A stretch of 64,000 nt of DNA from NCBI RefSeq assembly GCF_932294415.1, contig NC_065538.1, forward strand, positions 41,422,843 through 41,486,842, given 5' to 3'. Origin of the DNA: Quercus robur (lineage: Eukaryota > Streptophyta > Magnoliopsida > Fagales > Fagaceae). This document shows, piece by piece, positions 33,677-45,664 of the stretch. The position numbers were made by a program, and so were the translations under genes. How positions within the stretch are numbered: the first letter of the stretch is position 1; the number at the start of each line of letters is the position of its first letter. The notes under the pieces were generated by a model. It saw only the letters and a list, made by a program, of their open reading frames with translations, made no database searches and was not told the DNA's origin.

Positions 33677-34846
33677 ATGTCTCAACGACACTAAAGCTAT
33701 GTAACGAATTATGATATGCAATTACACTAAAATTGCATTCTCTGTATTTGTAATCTTCTTGGATCTGGCTCAGACCTCTTGAAGCATTTGTATCTTGCAA
33801 GTAGTTTTCATGTTTTCAAATCATACCGAGGCCTAGTAGTGTATCTTTCCTTAGATGCATAAACATTTTGATGATCATTTGATTGAGGGTTGACAATATA
33901 TATTTTTTTTGAGAAAACAATAATACTTACTAGAATACATGAACATGAAAGTAGTATATAGAGTTTTTTAAACAGACTTAAAATATATTATATAATCAGA
34001 GTACCACTACAGAAGAGCCTAACATTTGTAGTAGTAGTAGCCTGGGGTTATAAGGATTGACAATAATTCATAAAACTAGTCGCAGACTCACGCGATGCAT
34101 GAAAATAAATAATTATTTTGTAATTGTGATATAATGTATAATTTGTTTTCCCTAAAAATTAAACAATTTTTAAAATTATTTTCATATTTCTGTTTCTACC
34201 AATATATCATTCTATTATTTTTGGTGTAGTGTTTGATTGATATTATTCCTTTATAATCGGGTCAATATTCTTTGAAATTATGTTGTAGTGTGCTGTGTTT
34301 TTCCAATTTCTTTCTCTGCAACTAAACCTTTAAAGTTTCAAATAAATGATTCAAAATTACTTTTATATGCTGTGTTTTTACAATTACTTTTCCAATTAAA
34401 CTTATAACAAAATTACTTTTTAATATTACTTAAATAATTGATAAACATTTTTTAAAGGAGATAATCATGATTCATGATAATAAAAAATCTTAACAAAATT
34501 AATTTTTAATATTACTCAAATATTCAATAGACGCATTCAAATGCATAGCCAATATTGTGTATTGATATAAATTCAAATTCTCACTTCCAAAATAATTAAC
34601 TCAAACAAAAATCAAACCAAAGTTATAAGAGGGAGATAGACTACTTGTGTTGTGGAACTCAAAAATACAACACCAAAACTCTATTAACCTAAAATAGAGT
34701 TATAAAAAAACATAATGTTTCATCAACCTAAAGTAGAGTTGCAACAAATAATAAAAAATCAAGAGAGAGAGGGGGAAATAGGTGGATGATATAGACGTAT
34801 GATGTGGCTCAACAAAAGCGTAATAATAATAAATGTTATGTTCTAG

Positions 34847-34880
<34 letters not shown>

Positions 34881-35126
34881 TAGATAGATAGATTTGCTTG
34901 TAAAATTGCATGGTAGAATTCCATTTAATTGCGCTAAATACCATCTATGACATCTATTTTTCTGCCCCTTTCTTGCCTCCCAAATCTCACTCTTAGTTTC
35001 CCCTCAAAAAAAAAAAAAAAAAAAAAATCTCACTCTTAGTTTGGTATGTTTTGCACCATTGGTCATACACTATCAGTATTAATTGGTCTTACAATATTAT
35101 ATACAGTAATGTTTTATGATCCTTAA
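33677..35126. other. 3' flank of the orphan exon and AT-rich intergenic DNA
   Basis: The first 150-200 bases resemble an ordinary 3' UTR. The rest is AT-rich with stops in all frames. A compound microsatellite, (AT)n then (GATA)n, occupies about 34850-34893. Confidence 0.55.
34850..34893. repeat. Compound microsatellite (AT)n(GATA)n
   Basis: A run of about 13 AT dinucleotides directly followed by four to five TAGA/GATA units. Confidence 0.9.
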
Positions 35127-35936
35127 TGTAGGGGTGATAGACCCAGTATTATGTATATATATATATATATATATATATTGGGCCAAGGGCTCAATCTGAG
35201 GACATTAATTAGTTTGAGGACGGGTAAAACACTGTCATGGGAGTTCGTGTTAGTGAATGAAGAGATGAAATTTGGTCATAAGAGCCCAAGAAGGTGGTCC
35301 GAGGATGAATGCATCCTTGTCTGGGCAAAGCCGAGGTCCGAAGGTGTGGTTTGCCATCCAGGGCAACATTCTAGAAGGCTTTGTTGATAAGGACAAACAT
35401 CCTGGAAGCACATGACAGAGGAAAGCCATATAATATCTAAGAAAAAGCTGCTACCACCGCATTGAATGCTCTGTAGCTAACTGTCTGGCCGCATTAATGA
35501 GGAAGTGATACCTGAACAGTAATTTTTAGCCTTACAGCTGCTCTCCAAAGATTTCAGGAAGGTGCTGATGGGACAATGATCAACACCAGCAATCTAATCT
35601 ACACGTGGAGGGTAGAGATGAAAGAAAAAAGATAGTATAAAGCAGAGAGGGGATCAGAGAATTAAGAGAAAAAGACTGTAGTAACAAGAACTGTGCTTGT
35701 AATCAAATTTAAAAGATTTATACAAGAACTGATCTTCTCAGATTGTGCTGAGGACGATTTCCTTTAGATAAAACCAGTCTATTTTTACTTTATTGTCATC
35801 TGAATCCATTATAATTGAGACTCAACTCATTAGAGCCTAGTTTTTTCAATTCACTCTCTACAAATTCATTGTATTGGACTCCTTGGGTCTAGATCCTTTT
35901 ACCTTTTAGGCTTAAGACTCAATTCGTGTCCTTACA
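35127..35936 (+). mobile_element. Solo LTR of a second family, TSD CTTAA
   Basis: An 810-bp element starting TGTAGGGG and ending CCTTACA, flanked by the perfect 5-bp duplication CTTAA at 35122-35126 and 35937-35941. It carries an (AT)n tract near its start, a CACGTG motif, and a TATA-like AGTATAAAGCAGAG near 35634-35647 that sets the + orientation. The sequence aligns with the reverse complement of the partial LTR at the left window edge. No internal domain or second LTR adjoins it. Confidence 0.85.
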
Positions 35937-35941
35937 CTTAA

Positions 35942-36577
35942 CATGTTACATAATACAAAACGTACGTACACTTTTCAAGGAATTTTCTATAAAACGTACC
36001 CTTTAAAGAAAAGCATTCTAACATGGCGGTCTATAAAAAACCAGAATTCTGAATCATCTTGGCCTCTATTGGGTCAATATAACCAGGCGGCATGCATATT
36101 ATAAAGAAAATGATTACGTGACATGCACTTGATCACACAAAATGCATAAGTCACTTGTGAGTCACATATCATTGTGTGGAATAATTATGTACGCAACTAG
36201 GGTTGGCTTAATAGATTTTGGGGTTTAATTAAGACCATAAATTAAAGTGGAATTTCCTTTAATATCTAAATATATTAATTATATATATTTGGTATAAAAT
36301 TGCTGTTGTTTTGCTTTTTTAAGATGCAATATTAGTAATTAAGTTTTTTTATATTTAAGCTTTATTAACTCATTTTATACCATTGATAATAGTTAATCTA
36401 CTTAAAATTATAATATGACATGACAAGAATTAAATAACTTTTAAAGTGTAGAATAGTAGAATCTAACTTTAAAGACATTATTGAAAATGAATTATCAAAT
36501 TTATTACAAATGGCTCATAAACTAATATTACAAATTCATAGGATTAGGGTCACATAAATTTGACACATTGTTAATTC
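35942..36577. other. AT-rich intergenic DNA, nothing recognised
   Basis: No open frame of note on either strand and no clear repeat structure apart from short A/T tracts. Confidence 0.5.
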
Positions 36578-37107
36578 GTAAACTTTATGGGTTCCAATTA
36601 CATGACTTAGAAAATCTTTTTTGTTTCTTGAATAATAGACCTAAGTTTGAATCCTAACGCCTATAAAAAAAAATCAATTGATATTTTGACCTAATGAAAA
36701 AAATCAATTATTATAGTATATATAGACATTTTATATTTAAACATTTATCATATATATATAAAGTTTATGTGGTATCTATTTCTGATAATTGACATTCAAC
36801 TACCTCCTCTCCTGGTGAAGATCCATTATTAAGGATCTGTTTGTAAACTTTATGGGTTCCAATTACATGACTTGGTATATCTTTTTTGGTTCTTGAATAA
36901 TAGACCTAAGTTTGAATCCTAACGCCTATAAAAAAATCAATTGATATTTTGACTTAATGATAAAAATAAATTATTATAGTATATATAGACATTTTATATT
37001 TAAACATTTGTTGTATATATATAAAGCTTACGTGGTATCTATTTTTGATAATTGACATTCAACTACCTACTCTCTGGGTGAAGATCTATTATTAAGGATC
37101 TGTTTGG
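36578..37107. repeat. Tandem duplication with a 265-bp unit
   Basis: The segment beginning GTAAACTTTATGGGTTCC at 36578 is repeated from 36843. Shared landmarks in order are GACCTAAGTTTGAATCC, TATAGACATTTTATATTT, GTGGTATCTATTT, GACATTCAACTACCT and ATTATTAAGGATCTGTTT. The copies differ by scattered substitutions, so the duplication is not very recent. Confidence 0.85.
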
Positions 37108-37831
37108 ATACCGTTTATTATTGAAAATTGAAAAATTATTGCTGAAAACACTGTCGTAAAATAATTTTTAAATTGTGAATAATGCCCGTGAGATCCAGAT
37201 TTTTTTTTACATTTTCCGTACTTGTAACACAAACACTTGCCGCGGACGCTATCCGAACTCACACTAATTATATTATACCAGCTCACCTAATATTCCAAGC
37301 AAAATTATGCAATATATTGTACGTTATTGTCTACGCCATAAATAGGTGCTTTAATTATTGGTGCCTAGAAATGGTGAGATCCGTACAGCCTCAGGTAGTT
37401 AGGTGAACGGACCACAAAAAATACTAGCAAAAATTCTCCAAGTTGCACGAGGCATCAAAGTAAGTACTTACACGTTTAAAGGAATAATCCCTGAATTCTT
37501 ATTATTTTTTCTTGTTACGTTCTACTTGTGATTATTTTAGTTGTTTAGCGTTACACATATTGCTTTTAAGTTATCACAAGCACAAAATCTTCATGCAATA
37601 TGCATGTTTAGGTTACCAAACCATTTTGGCTTGATGAGAGAGATGCACAAGAAAAATAAGTTCTCACCACTGCCTGTCTGTCCTTCTAGCGAGCGCACAC
37701 ACACTACTTATCTCTCCTCACTTGATTCTTCATATGCTTTCTCATCCAAATTGATGTTTCACATTTTTAAGACTCTCCTAGCCAGGGACCCATTTTCCTC
37801 TTCACTTGACTTGTCAAAAGCTAAATTTCCA
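37108..37831. promoter_or_regulatory. Upstream region of the CASP-like gene
   Basis: About 720 bases between the tandem duplication and the CASP-like start. The reading frame upstream of the chosen Met is open back to 37541 (97 codons). Its composition (Phe/His/Ser-rich, no homology I recognise) and the position of the family's usual start argue that it is 5' UTR or promoter. I see no definite TATA box. Confidence 0.4.
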
Positions 37832-38678
37832 ATGACTAAGACCAGGAGGATCTTCACCCTTTTGCTAAGGCTACTAGCCTTGGGTGCTACCCTAGCCGCG
37901 ACCATTATCATGGTTACCAGTCATGACTCAGCTGAAGTCTTGAACTTAACATTCGAAGCAAAATATAGCAATGAATCTACTTTCAAGTAAGTTTTAATTA
38001 ACTTTCAACTTTTAGTATAATCATCATTAATAATCGTCATCCTTTTAGCTCTGTTTTATTGTTGATTTCAATTTAAAATGCTTGCCATATATAGGTACTT
38101 TGTGATCGCAGAAGCAGTAGCAAGTGGATACAGCCTCATTGTTCTCTTTATTTCTTCAAAGAGTTTGCTTAGGCACTTGGTTATGATCCTAGATGTGGTA
38201 ATGAAGCTTTTTAATGGTTTATTTCCACACACACACACACACACACAAAAAAAAAATCTCAAATATGTATGTAATATTAAGTTACTTTTTTTTTTTCCCT
38301 TAAAACGTATATGGTTACTTAAATTTAATTAACTAGAGGAATTGTACATGTGATTTAAAAAAAAATTAAGTTAGTTTATAGGTAAATAGATACAAATGAT
38401 GAGCTATCTCTTCTTCATCTTGTTTTTTTTTTCTTTAATTTTATTTTGTGTCATTTGTAATTTAGGTTATAACGATGCTACTGAGCTCAAGCGTATCGGC
38501 TGCCATGGCGATAGCTCATGTGGGAAAGAAAGGAAACAGTCACACTGGTTGGCTGCCTATTTGTGGACAAGTCCATAAGTTTTGCAACCAAGTCACTGGA
38601 GCTCTAATCGCTGGTTTTATTGCTGCAATAATATACTTGGTGCTTCTTCTCTACACTCTTCACACTGTTTATATGTAG
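37832..38678 (+). CDS. CASP-like protein, subfamily 1C type (Casparian strip membrane domain)
   Basis: Three exons, 37832-37986, 38095-38197 and 38466-38678, join in phase to give 156 residues, the usual CASPL1 size. Four membrane helices are seen at about 8-29, 53-73, 87-107 and 131-150. The family's conserved Arg in helix 1 ([10 protein letters not shown]) and Asp at the start of helix 3 (MILDV) are present, as are two Cys in the second extracellular loop (119 and 126, in GWLPICGQV and KFC). CASPs build plasma-membrane scaffolds; CASP-like 1C members are membrane proteins of largely unknown role. The start at 37832 (MTKTRR) was chosen because it matches the short N-terminus of the family; an in-frame Met at 37754 would add 26 residues. 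Splice sites are GTAAGT/TATAG and GTAATG/TTTAG. The gene appears intact. Confidence 0.92.
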
Positions 38679-41600
38679 TCCTCTCTTCACCATTAAACCT
38701 TAGACAATTCTCTTTCTGTGGATTCTGTAACTCCTTTTAGTATATGTTCTGTCCTTCCTTTCGTTTTCTTTACCTCTTCCCCCCCCGCTCGTTTGATTCT
38801 GAATGTAATATGCTTATAATCTTTATTTACTAAAGTTTCATGCAATGAAATGTTTATTACTCCAGTTTGAGAAAAATAAATAATTGGTTTTTTATTTTTC
38901 TCTTTTCTTTTTAAAGTTCATATGCGTAGGATTGAATGCATATTTGCTACAATCTGATAAGATAAATATGTTTTATTTGAGCAAAACTTTGAAGAACTTA
39001 CCGTTTGATGGAGAATCATACTCAAGACAAGTTGTGTGCGTTAATATGGACATTTTTACCGAGTTAAGCATGCCACTGGTTATTTGCTAAATCTACAAAA
39101 AAAAGTTGGGCCTCTTCTTATAATGATAATGAGACGAGGAAAGCGTGAATCACATCTATATTTATACTCTAAAAAAGACTGGTCAAATTACAATTAGATT
39201 TCTTGTAATTACTTATATACTACTTAATATCCAACTAATAAATATCTTATGTGAAACTTAGCACAAGCCTGTAAAACTATTACTCATACAATCCAATTTA
39301 ATAAAAACAGCACAATTTAGGATTCCTAAATTAGGAATAACACTTATTATTTTATGCTCAAGTGAGTAGAAATTAAATTCACTTAAGTAAATGATCAATG
39401 AGTTGCAGCTATATATAGTTTTTCCATTGATATAGTGGCATATAAATTATAAAGGGTACTTTTAATACTTTTAATTAGTTGAAAATCAAAGGGTGCTAAT
39501 ATAAAACTTTTTTATTTTTTGATATTTAATAGTTGTTGGGATATGGGGAGTTGAATCTGAATATTTTTATTGAAACACTAGTAAATACTAACCAATTGAG
39601 TTATAAGACTTTTGGCCATACTCCAATTTAAAACTTAAGTATTCAATGATAGAAATTAAGGACATGTTTGGTAAGAGGATTTATATACAATTTTTTTTTT
39701 TTTTTTTTTTTTTTGTTTTGTTTTGTTTTGTTTTTTTTTTTTTTTGTTTTTTTTTTTTTGTTTTGGAAATCAGAAAATAGTGGCTCCCACACTTAAATTT
39801 ATTGTTTGACTGATGTTTTCCAAATACAGTTTTCAGAATATTGTTTCCTATTTTTTCTATTCAAAACAAGATTTTGAAAATAGCTAAGATGATGTTTTTA
39901 AAATACAGAAAATGTTTTTAAGCATATCTTTATCACTAAATAATTCTTACTCTTCAAATTTGAAGCATACCACTATCCAAAAAAAGGGGTACATGAGCTC
40001 TGTTCTTTTATCATTATCCAAAAAGAGAAAAAAGAAGCAATCTACACGTTACTTTCTATAAAATTTTATGATTAAAAAAATCTCAAAAGTAGAAATGGTC
40101 TCCCAAACCCTTTTTTTTTTCGCAGTTTGAAAATTGTTCTTAAAAGTGGGAGCCAAAATATGTATAGTGTTAAAATTATTATCTGAAAATTAGTTTCAAA
40201 TTCAATTTTTTGAAATTTATTTTCTTACTATTTTGGAAACAAAAACAAAAACAAAAATCCTCCCACCAAAACTAAAAATATTTGGTACATATAAATTACT
40301 ACTGTATTTTTCAATTTAATTTCTTGAATTATTTAAGGAAAACAAATATTAAATTTGTTTTAGAATTTGCAAAAATCACAACTTTACTCTGAGATAATAA
40401 GTAAGTATTGCATTGTAATATTTAATTTATTTGAAAATTAAAATTTGAATGGCCATTATACTAGTAGCACTATTAATGTGTGAGTGGCTATTGATTGATT
40501 TGTAGACAAAATTGGTGATGAAAATATCGTAAATGTAGTATTTTTCAAATGAGATTTTATATCCGCAATAATGTGTCCCCGTGGCGCTGACAAATTATTA
40601 ATAATATTAGGTAAATACCAGTAATATACCTTGAGTTTCTGGGTTAATGCCAACCATGTTCAAAACTTTTTCAAATTGACCAATTTAGTCCCTAAGTGAC
40701 TAATAGGCTTAGGAACTTAAAGCATTAGCATTGGGTGCGCAGGGGGGCGGGGGGGGGGGGGGGGGGGTGGTAAAACCCCCCAAATTGCTATTTTAGATTC
40801 ACACAAGCCCAAAACATGCAACAATTGGGTTCCTATATCTAAAAAATTGTACAACTCAGCTATAGTAATTTGCTACATTTACAAATTGCTATTCATTGGT
40901 TGTAAGCTTAAAAATCAATTATTTATTCACCCCACACACTCTATCTCTTCTTCTTCTTCTTCTTCTTCTATGGCATGTATCAGGTGGTCCCAACCCTTTG
41001 CTTACCTCTTTTGGGCAAAATGTCATCCCAGTAAGGCATTTTTCCCAAAAGAAGTCTTGGCAGGAACTCCAAAATAGACCCCTTTTCTTCCACCACCAAA
41101 CTGTTGCAAAAACTGGTTTTGCATCTCATACAAAACCCATAGCGGAAGCAATACAGGGATCTACTTAATTCATGAAAGATAACATGTAATCTTGAATACT
41201 CAAACAAAGAAGAAAAAGCATATCTTGGTGCAATAAAATTCAAAAACAAAACTTGAGAATACTTTCAATCTTCATCTTAATTCCACATAGTGCCCAAGAT
41301 GAGTGGTCTTTCAATAGTTTTTATGTACGTTAATTTTCCTTTGGAAAAGTGTATTCCAAAATCTTGTAGAGAAAAATTGTTTTCTCTTCTTTTAATCATA
41401 CGTACGTTTTAACTGTCTTGACAGTTACTTTTAACTCTTATTAAATAAAAACTTTATCTAATTGGGCTAACCTTTTGCGCCAGCCTAATTGGGGTTAAGT
41501 GTGTGGTTTAGGATGGGACCAAAGGGACTAATAAGGCTCTAGCTCCAATGGATTTCAGACTTATTTGTCAACTTTTGACAAATCCAAAGTTACCATTAAT

Positions 41601-42740
41601 TATATAACAAGTACTACTATAGAAATATAATTGCACTCTAGATCTTATTAATAAATTATATCCCAAAACTCTAATACTATATCATTTGACCCCTCCATGA
41701 AATATCCATAGTAAACAAAGTCATGATAAATTATCACTTTGTAAACAATTATTTTATTTCTTGAAGATCCAATTTAATCTTTTAGTTATTCATATTTATG
41801 AAATTTAATTTCAATAAATATAAACTTCAGTAACTCTTTACTAAAGTGGCCGGCCTTGAATAATCAATTTTCATTAAACTTATCTCAAAAGGATATTTCA
41901 TGTCTTCATAGAAATAGATTATGGATTCTATCTTGAGAATATGTGTTCTCTCGACACTACGTGCGGTTACCCAACATACTGAGATTTTGACCGTTAAATT
42001 AGATCTCACTCCTGATATATCAAAGTAACTTATATTTCATGATCAGATTCACAATACTCTCAGGATTGAGAGTTTATGAAATTAGAAATTGTGAGATTTA
42101 TTATTCAAGTGACAGTTGTTAATTGAATAATTTATCTCACAGCGGTTTAGTTCAATATGTCTTATACACTTAAGATATATCAACACATCAACTAGAGGTC
42201 TCCACTTTCATGATCAAGACAACCATCTTAGTTGCAGATAAAATGCCCAATTTCATCATCGACGATGAACTACATTTAGAGTTTACAAGGAACTTGTGAT
42301 TTATATCTTCTGTAACTAAATCATATAAATCATATACAATGCATCTTAAGGACTATGATAATGTCCACTTAGTTCATTTACAAATAGTTTCATATAATTA
42401 AACAATTTAATTATTTATAACATGCCAATAAATTGGATTTTAGAGCATAAACCCTAACACAAACCACACTATCTGAGTCTCTTGACTGAGCGCCCACCTT
42501 TCCTATATTGGCTGGGTACAAGAGGGTGATGCTCTGGCCCTTGCGTATGTGTTCCACTACCTTCTGCATTTGTCTTCTTTTACTCCCACGTCATTTCTGT
42601 CATCCTTGCCATGTCTCATTCTGCTATGTGTCTCTTATATTGTGCTTATCTTCCACGGCATGAAGGGCGTGGACTCTTGGGCTTGTAATGTTTCCTCTTA
42701 TTTCCCCACAGGCTTGGACATTGGTTTGGCAGAAGTCCTC
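38679..42740. other. Gene-free AT-rich interval downstream of the CASP-like gene
   Basis: Starts with the likely 3' UTR of the CASP-like gene. Contains a long T/(TTTTG)n tract at about 39690-39765, a G tract near 40743-40767 and a (CTT)n run near 40946-40970. Open frames such as 40847-41168 sit on low-complexity sequence and show no domain. From about 42480 the sequence becomes less AT-rich and leads into the tandem array that follows; this lead-in looks like retroelement DNA but has no coding motif. Confidence 0.5.
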
Positions 42741-42749
42741 GCCCATCTA

Positions 42750-44200
42750 GTCCGTTGGGCTTTTGCTCTTGTTACTTATCTTCCTGTTATGCCTATGGAC
42801 CTGCTGGTCGTCATTCCTGCCATATTGGCCCATTGGGTTTTTCACCTCTTTTCTTGGGCTTCCATGATCCATTTACTTTACTTTTACCTCTTATTGTGCC
42901 AATGGGCCTATTCCCTGTTATTCCTACCATGTTTGCTCATTGAACTTTTTACCTCTTTGTTGGGTTAAAATGAATTGACCCATTACAATTAATTAATTAA
43001 TTAATTACCCAAGTTAATTAATTAGATCAAATTTCATGCAATAGCGTGGTAGCACAAAAAAATTACCAAATTATCTAAATGCAGCGGAAAATAAATTTGA
43101 CACAGGTGATTTATTTACAAATGGGGAAAACTACCGAGGCAAAACCCCACCAGGTGATTTTAAGATCACCACTCCCAAGAATCCACTATTATCAAATACA
43201 AGCGGTTACAAGTATAAGGAATCTTACCAAACCTTTTGGCCTATCTTGAAATACCAACCTACAGTTGAACCCTTACCCCAATACCTAATTGGACTTGTAT
43301 TATAGTGACAATCTTTCCCTTGATGCACGAATCTCAGTACGTGACTAATCAATGTGCATGGATCCCAGTACGTAACTAACTCCAACAACTTGAAGAGGTT
43401 GTTGGTTAGAAAGTTATTAAGGTTGTTGGCTAGAAAGTTATTCAGTTCATCAACAATGAAGATTAGGAAGCTTCTTGGTCACAAAACCCTTGGCGTAAAG
43501 ACGCAGTAACTTCTTCAAAGAGAATAATGAACTAGGGCACTTTCTGCATGCGCAACGACCTTTAAAATAAACCTTATATATGTTTAGGACTGTGAGAAAA
43601 GAAACCCTATACAAATATTTCAGCATGGGCTGAAAATCAGATCTGGAAGTTCTGAATTCATAAGTCTTGACAAAAACAGCTTCTGTCGAGCTTCTGTCGA
43701 GCTTCTATCGAGTTTCGACTATAAACTTCGATAGAAGTCTTTTTGTCGAGATTGCCTTTGAGATTTAATGAACAGCTTTTCTTCACTTGTTTCTTGGTCA
43801 GATCTTCATGACTTTAACACTTGACTTGAACAACATATTTCTTGAAGTCCTAAACCCATCCTAGATCTACCCAATTACAAGTAAAATGCATTTTGTCAAA
43901 GGATTTGCCAATTACATAAAATATATCCCTAACACTCTTTTCTTGGGCTTCCACAGCCAATTTACTTTACTTTTACCTCTTGTTGTGCCTATGGGTCTGT
44001 TGGCTGTTATTCCTACCATGCTAGCCCATTGGGCTTTTTACCTATTTTCTTGGGTTTCCATGACCCATTAACTTTACTTTTACCTTTTGTTGTGCCTATA
44101 GGCTCGTTGGTTGTTATTCCTGCCATGTTGGCCCATAGATCTTTTTACCTCTTTTCTTGGGCTTCCACGACCTATTTACTTTGCTCTTACATCTTCTACT
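42750..44200. repeat. 107-bp tandem repeat array interrupted by a solo LTR
   Basis: The phrase CTTGGGCTTCC starts at 42853, 43942, 44049 (as CTTGGGTTTCC) and 44156. The last three are exactly 107 bases apart. Removing the 977-bp LTR and one 5-bp duplication puts the first also 107 bases before the second. A more diverged unit precedes 42853. Each unit contains ACTTTACTTTTACCT, TGTGCC, GTTATTCCT and CCATG with GCCCATTGGGCTTTTTACC. The array is long enough to create open frames rich in Leu/Phe, which I do not regard as genes. Confidence 0.85.
42958..43934 (-). mobile_element. Solo LTR (copy 2), TSD CTCTT
   Basis: A 977-bp element starting TGTTGGGTT and ending CCCTAACA, with the direct repeat CTCTT at 42953-42957 and 43935-43939. 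It is related to copy 1 at 24551-25588 over most of its length. It contains the run TGTCGAGCTTCTGTCGAG near 43685, and copy 1 has a matching CGATCGAG/TCTGTCGAGC block. It lies inside a 107-bp tandem array whose phase is kept across the insertion. Minus orientation is preferred for the same reason as copy 1. Confidence 0.88.
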
Positions 44201-45664
44201 CCCTTTTTCTTTCATCTTTCCTCATTGTTGGGCCTTTTGTCCAAAATGAGTTTCAACACTAGTTAAACAAATATAAACTGGAACACAAAAATGCTTAACA
44301 AGCAAAATACATAAGGTCTATAACAGTGTACCATATACATTGCTAGTCATGCCTACTGAGAGTGAGAGGGTATCAAGAGAGAAGAGTGAGAGTGTGAGAT
44401 GGAGAAGTTAATAAGGTTTTGAACTTCTGATTATATATTTAACCAAAACAAAGTTGTTTTTAACATGAAACTAGAATGTACTAACTTTAGGTTGACCATT
44501 TACTTCATATAATATTATATATATATATATATATATTGCAATTTTGTGTCGTTTTCTTATCATAAAATTGCACATTGCATCGCATAGTGTGGTGCGGTTC
44601 ATTGCCATTTGTGGTGTGGTGTAGTACGGTTACTCAATTTTACAGGCGATTTTGGTCGGTTTGGGTGTAGTCATACAATTTGAGCAGTTTGGTGAACACC
44701 CTTAGGCCCTAAGTGTCTTAGCAAACTTTGAGTTAAAAGTACTTTAGATTGCATGGGGGTTGCCTTTAGCTGCATTCCCTTCTCCTTATGCATTTGCCAA
44801 CAAATTAAAAACTAGTTTCTAGCTTAAATTATCTATTATTTGTAGGTCTCACCCCTACTTTTTGTCTTAACTTTATTTTAATTATTCTAATTTTCAATTT
44901 TTTTTTTTTAAAAAAGCTAACTTTTAGCTTTTTGCCTCACTTACGCAAACAAATTACTAAAAACAAGTAATTCTCAAATGAATAATAGATAAGAAACACA
45001 AAATAAGTCTTCTCAAGATGTAAGCATATCTATGTGACAACAATATCTTCCACGCTTTATCATAACCATTCTACATAATTGGCTGATTGTCATTTTCATA
45101 TAAACTAACTTTTTTTTTTCAAACTCTCACAGCAGTCATATAAATGAGTTGTGGTTAAACATGTAGAATAAGTTATGATCTAGAATTTTTGCTATGATAA
45201 ATACAAGAAGGTATTTGGTATTAAATGATATCATGTCAGCGGTGTCAAAATTTAATAAGTGTGAGATATATCAACAAAAAATAACTACTTCACTAACAAA
45301 TGAAAGACATGTGTTAGTGGGTAGTTTATTTTTATACACCTATCTCTCATTTATTAGATTTTGATACCGTTGATATGATATAATTTGATACAAAATAAAT
45401 ACAAAAATAAGAGATCACCGCCCAGCTATAAATACCCATATCTAAGCCAATCAATCCACAACATCCCATCAGATAACGATGTCAAAACGAATCAACGATC
45501 AAAACTTACTCATGCAAATCTCTGTTATGTACAGCCAACCACATACTAATCTCCCACAAAGGCATCAAAACTATCTTCAGCGACTGAGCGAGAGACCACC
45601 CAGATAAGAAACTTAGGAAACAATAAGACATCTCATAGTTGGACCAACCAACCACTCGAAGAAG
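44201..45664. other. Intergenic DNA upstream of the histidine-phosphatase gene
   Basis: AT-rich with an (AT)n run at about 44515-44536. No recognisable gene or repeat family. The last few hundred bases should include the promoter and 5' UTR of the downstream gene; I see no definite core promoter. Confidence 0.5.

Noticed and set aside
33677-33900. Continuation of the ASB-like coding region downstream
   Set aside because: The frame ends in TGA at 33674-33676, the position expected for the family, and the sequence that follows looks like a 3' UTR.
40847-41168. Overlapping open frames near a (CTT)n tract
   Set aside because: They contain a Ser or Leu run encoded by the microsatellite, and no conserved domain or splice context supports a gene.
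42549-42968. 139-codon open frame rich in Leu, Phe and Trp that looks like a membrane protein
   Set aside because: It lies on the lead-in and first units of the 107-bp tandem array and is cut by the solo LTR. The hydrophobic composition follows from T-rich repeat DNA.
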